From positions 1 through 7,359 of the forward strand of contig DAOVKQ010000025.1 of assembly GCA_030631705.1 (NCBI GenBank): DNA of 7,359 nt. Direction: 5' to 3'. The DNA is from Candidatus Omnitrophota bacterium. GTDB lineage: Bacteria > Omnitrophota > Gorgyraeia > Duberdicusellales > 4484-171. Within the stretch, counting starts at the first letter, position 1. Each line of letters opens with the position of its first letter. The notes under the pieces were generated by a model. It searched no databases and was not told the origin of the DNA. It saw nothing but the letters and a program-made list of their open reading frames with translations. The translations under genes and the position numbers were made by a program. Below, one piece after another: positions 6,096-7,359 of this stretch.

Positions 6096-6674
6096 ATGGA
6101 GTTTAAAAAGATTTTAGAAATTCGGTGGCATGGACGCGGAGGCCAGGGTGCGAAAACAGCAGCCCAGCTTTTGGCAGAAACAGCTTTGGAAGAGGGTAAG
6201 TATATCCAGTCTTTTCCTGAATATGGCCCTGAACGGGCAGGGGCGCCGATAAAAGTTTTTACTCGCATATCAGAACAGCCCATAAATCTTCATTGTGGAG
6301 TGTCTACTCCTCAGATAGTAGTTGTGATAGATCCGACTTTATTGGATGTGATAAATGTAGTCGAAGGTCTTGATGAAAATGGAACTCTTTTGGTTAACAG
6401 CGAATATTCTCCCGCGGATATAAGAAAAAAGCTTAATTTTCCTAAAGGAAAAGTCTGCACAGTTAATGCTACCAAAATTGCCTTAGATATTACGGGTATA
6501 CCCTTACCTAACACTCCCATGCTGGGCGCTTTATTGAAAACTGTCAGTATAGTGGAGCTTGATAAGTTAGAAGGAAAATTGGAAAAGAAGTTTTTAAAGA
6601 AAATAGGAGAAGAGAAAACGAAGGCAAACATTGAAAGTGTCCGTAAAGCATATGAAATAGTTCAGGAGGAATAA
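6096..6674 (+). CDS. porC: 2-oxoacid:ferredoxin oxidoreductase, gamma subunit
   Basis: Gamma subunit of pyruvate (or related 2-oxoacid) ferredoxin oxidoreductase, a cytoplasmic thiamine-diphosphate enzyme that oxidises the 2-oxoacid to acyl-CoA, CO2 and reduced ferredoxin, or runs in reverse to fix CO2. It has 192 residues, near the usual 185 or so. WHGRGGQGAKTAAQLLA (11-27) is the family's N-terminal glycine-rich motif. It is followed by FPEYGPERAGAP (40-51) and LPNTPMLGALL (137-147), both hallmarks of the POR gamma domain (CoA-related region). The ATG is chosen because MEFKKILEIRWHGRGGQG matches family N-termini; no clear Shine-Dalgarno precedes it. The gene is also called porG in some annotations. 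With porD and porA downstream it forms the four-subunit type common in archaea, Thermotoga and strict anaerobes. Pyruvate specificity is likely, but 2-oxoisovalerate is not excluded. Confidence 0.95.
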   Translation: MEFKKILEIRWHGRGGQGAKTAAQLLAETALEEGKYIQSFPEYGPERAGAPIKVFTRISEQPINLHCGVSTPQIVVVIDPTLLDVINVVEGLDENGTLLVNSEYSPADIRKKLNFPKGKVCTVNATKIALDITGIPLPNTPMLGALLKTVSIVELDKLEGKLEKKFLKKIGEEKTKANIESVRKAYEIVQEE

Positions 6675-6814
6675 AATCCTAAACCCTAAACACTAAACTC
6701 TAAATAAACCCAAATGAATAAAACACAAAATACAAAACAGAGAAAGGGAAATTTGAGCTTTGGATTTTAGGTTTTGGATTTATTTAGGATTTAGGATTTA
6801 GAGTTTAGAGTTTT
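6674..6814. repeat. Long imperfect palindrome of CTAAA-type units between porC and porD
   Basis: Left arm 6674-6714 contains successive CCTAAA, CCCTAAA, CACTAAA and CTCTAAA units. Right arm 6773-6813 contains the reverse complement type (TTTAGG, TTTAGAG). By my hand alignment the 41-nt arms match at about 33 positions. Similarity continues weakly into the interval (6723-6745 against 6755-6772), so the whole 140 bp could fold as one long hairpin with its tip near GGGAAATTTG. It begins at the last base of the porC stop and contains no ORF. The telomere-like appearance comes from the heptad units, not from a chromosome end, since genes continue on both sides. As RNA it lies inside the operon and might affect stability or the porC:porD ratio. 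Confidence 0.8.
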
Positions 6815-6852
6815 AAAGAGCAAAAGATATTTTTACAATACCAACTTTTCAT

Positions 6853-6860
6853 GGAGGGTG
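6853..6860 (+). promoter_or_regulatory. Strong ribosome binding site for porD
   Basis: GGAGGGTG is the best Shine-Dalgarno match in the window. It ends 9 nt before the ATG at 6870, favouring that ATG over the in-frame GTG (6858) and TTG (6861), which overlap or abut the site. Most other genes here have weak sites, so porD may be translated relatively strongly, independent of porC. Confidence 0.7.
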
Positions 6861-6869
6861 TTGAATAAC

Positions 6870-7145
6870 ATGGCTGAAAAAGGATGGAGGCAAATACCGA
6901 TAGGGGGATTAATTACTGAAGCGGGAAATGCCGAGCAGTATAAGACAGGCACTTGGCGGACATTCAAGCCGGTCGTGGATAAAGATAAGTGTATTAATTG
7001 TCTTTTGTGCTGGGTGTATTGTCCGGATTCTTCTATTTTGGTTTCCGATGGTAAGATGACAGGAGTTGATTACGATCATTGTAAAGGCTGCGGTATCTGC
7101 GCCAAAATATGTCCTAAAAAATGTATTGAAATGGTAAAAGGATAA
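6870..7145 (+). CDS. porD: 2-oxoacid:ferredoxin oxidoreductase, delta subunit (2x[4Fe-4S])
   Basis: Delta subunit of POR, a small ferredoxin-like protein that carries electrons from the thiamine-diphosphate centre to external ferredoxin. It has 91 residues from the ATG at 6870. The N-terminal segment with GNAEQYKTGTWR (19-30) is typical of PorD rather than of free ferredoxins. Two four-cysteine cluster motifs follow: CINCLLCWVYCP (Cys41, 44, 47, 51) and CKGCGICAKICP (Cys71, 74, 77, 81), each predicted to contribute to one [4Fe-4S] cluster, with the fourth Cys of each motif ligating the opposite cluster as in 8Fe ferredoxins. An additional Cys85 is not part of either motif. The gene lies 195 bp after porC, across the palindromic repeat, and 11 bp before porA, consistent with one operon. 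Confidence 0.95.
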   Translation: MAEKGWRQIPIGGLITEAGNAEQYKTGTWRTFKPVVDKDKCINCLLCWVYCPDSSILVSDGKMTGVDYDHCKGCGICAKICPKKCIEMVKG

Positions 7146-7156
7146 GTAAGTAAGAT

Positions 7157-7359
7157 ATGCCCAATACTAACGATTATACAATGAAGGCTTTGACCGGCGA
7201 CCAGGCAGCGGCTGAAGCAATGCGCCAAATTAATCCTGATGTAGTTGCTGCTTATCCCATAACACCTCAGACAGAAATTGTAATGAATTATTCTCAATTC
7301 GCGGCCGACGGCTTGGTAGATACCGAGATGATTCCTGTAGAGTCAGAGCATAGCGCAAT
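7157..7359 (+). CDS. porA: 2-oxoacid:ferredoxin oxidoreductase, alpha subunit (3' end outside window)
   Basis: N-terminal 67 codons of the POR alpha subunit, which carries the pyrimidine-binding domain for thiamine diphosphate and helps bind the 2-oxoacid. The frame is open from the ATG at 7157 to the window end. MKALTGDQAAAEAM (9-22) is the usual beginning of the domain, AAYPITPQTEIV (31-42) includes the substrate-contacting Thr motif, and PVESEHSA (60-67) carries the conserved Glu of the cofactor site. Full-length PorA is about 390 residues, so most of the gene is missing. An alternative start is the ATG at 7181 (residue 9), nearer the conserved region; neither has a good Shine-Dalgarno. 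The beta subunit porB is expected next but is not in view. Confidence 0.94.
   Translation, partial: MPNTNDYTMKALTGDQAAAEAMRQINPDVVAAYPITPQTEIVMNYSQFAADGLVDTEMIPVESEHSA

Noticed and set aside
6674..6814. CRISPR array or true telomere
   Set aside because: Units are degenerate 6-7-mers without spacers, arranged as an inverted repeat, and operon genes continue on both sides.
6834..6839. TACAAT as a promoter for porD
   Set aside because: No acceptable -35 at the right distance and no extended TG; porD is better explained as part of the por transcript.

Overview
The window looks like chromosomal DNA from a Gram-negative (diderm) anaerobe. It carries a lipid A (LPS anchor) biosynthesis block followed by the beginning of a four-subunit 2-oxoacid:ferredoxin oxidoreductase (POR) operon. 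The AT-leaning coding sequence, the LpxC-FabZ fusion, the use of LpxI, the archaeal/Thermotoga-like split POR and the degenerate AT-rich intergenic repeats suggest an uncultivated lineage such as Omnitrophota or a relative. That placement is an inference from gene content only. The order lpxD, lpxC-fabZ, lpxA also occurs in Bacteroidota, which is an alternative.

Layout, all genes on the + strand: the 3' part of lpxD (2-841); the lpxC-fabZ fusion (858-2171); a 240-bp spacer (2172-2411) with three kinds of short repeat and a candidate extended -10 promoter placed almost on the next start codon; lpxA (2412-3188); lpxI (3196-3999), joined to lpxA by a possible four-codon bridging ORF; a secreted TPR plus SpoIID/LytB protein (3999-5963) whose GTG overlaps the lpxI stop by one base; a 132-bp spacer (5964-6095) with a second extended -10 promoter candidate; porC, the POR gamma subunit (6096-6674); a roughly 140-bp imperfect palindrome made of CTAAA-type units (6674-6814); porD, the POR delta ferredoxin-like subunit (6870-7145); and the first 67 codons of porA, the POR alpha subunit, which runs off the window (7157-7359).

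Together, LpxA, LpxC, LpxD and LpxI supply the acylation, deacetylation, second acylation and UMP-release steps that lead to lipid X. The fused FabZ handles the 3-hydroxyacyl-ACP pool at the branch between phospholipid and lipid A synthesis. The SpoIID-type protein probably trims peptidoglycan in the same envelope compartment. The POR genes are an independent energy-metabolism operon coupling 2-oxoacid oxidation or synthesis to ferredoxin. No tRNA, rRNA, CRISPR array, transposase or defence gene was seen. I see no clearly new system. The most unusual items are the intergenic hairpin repeats, the possible leaderless lpxA transcript, the lpxA-lpxI bridging micro-ORF, and a lytic transglycosylase-like gene coupled to lipid A genes.
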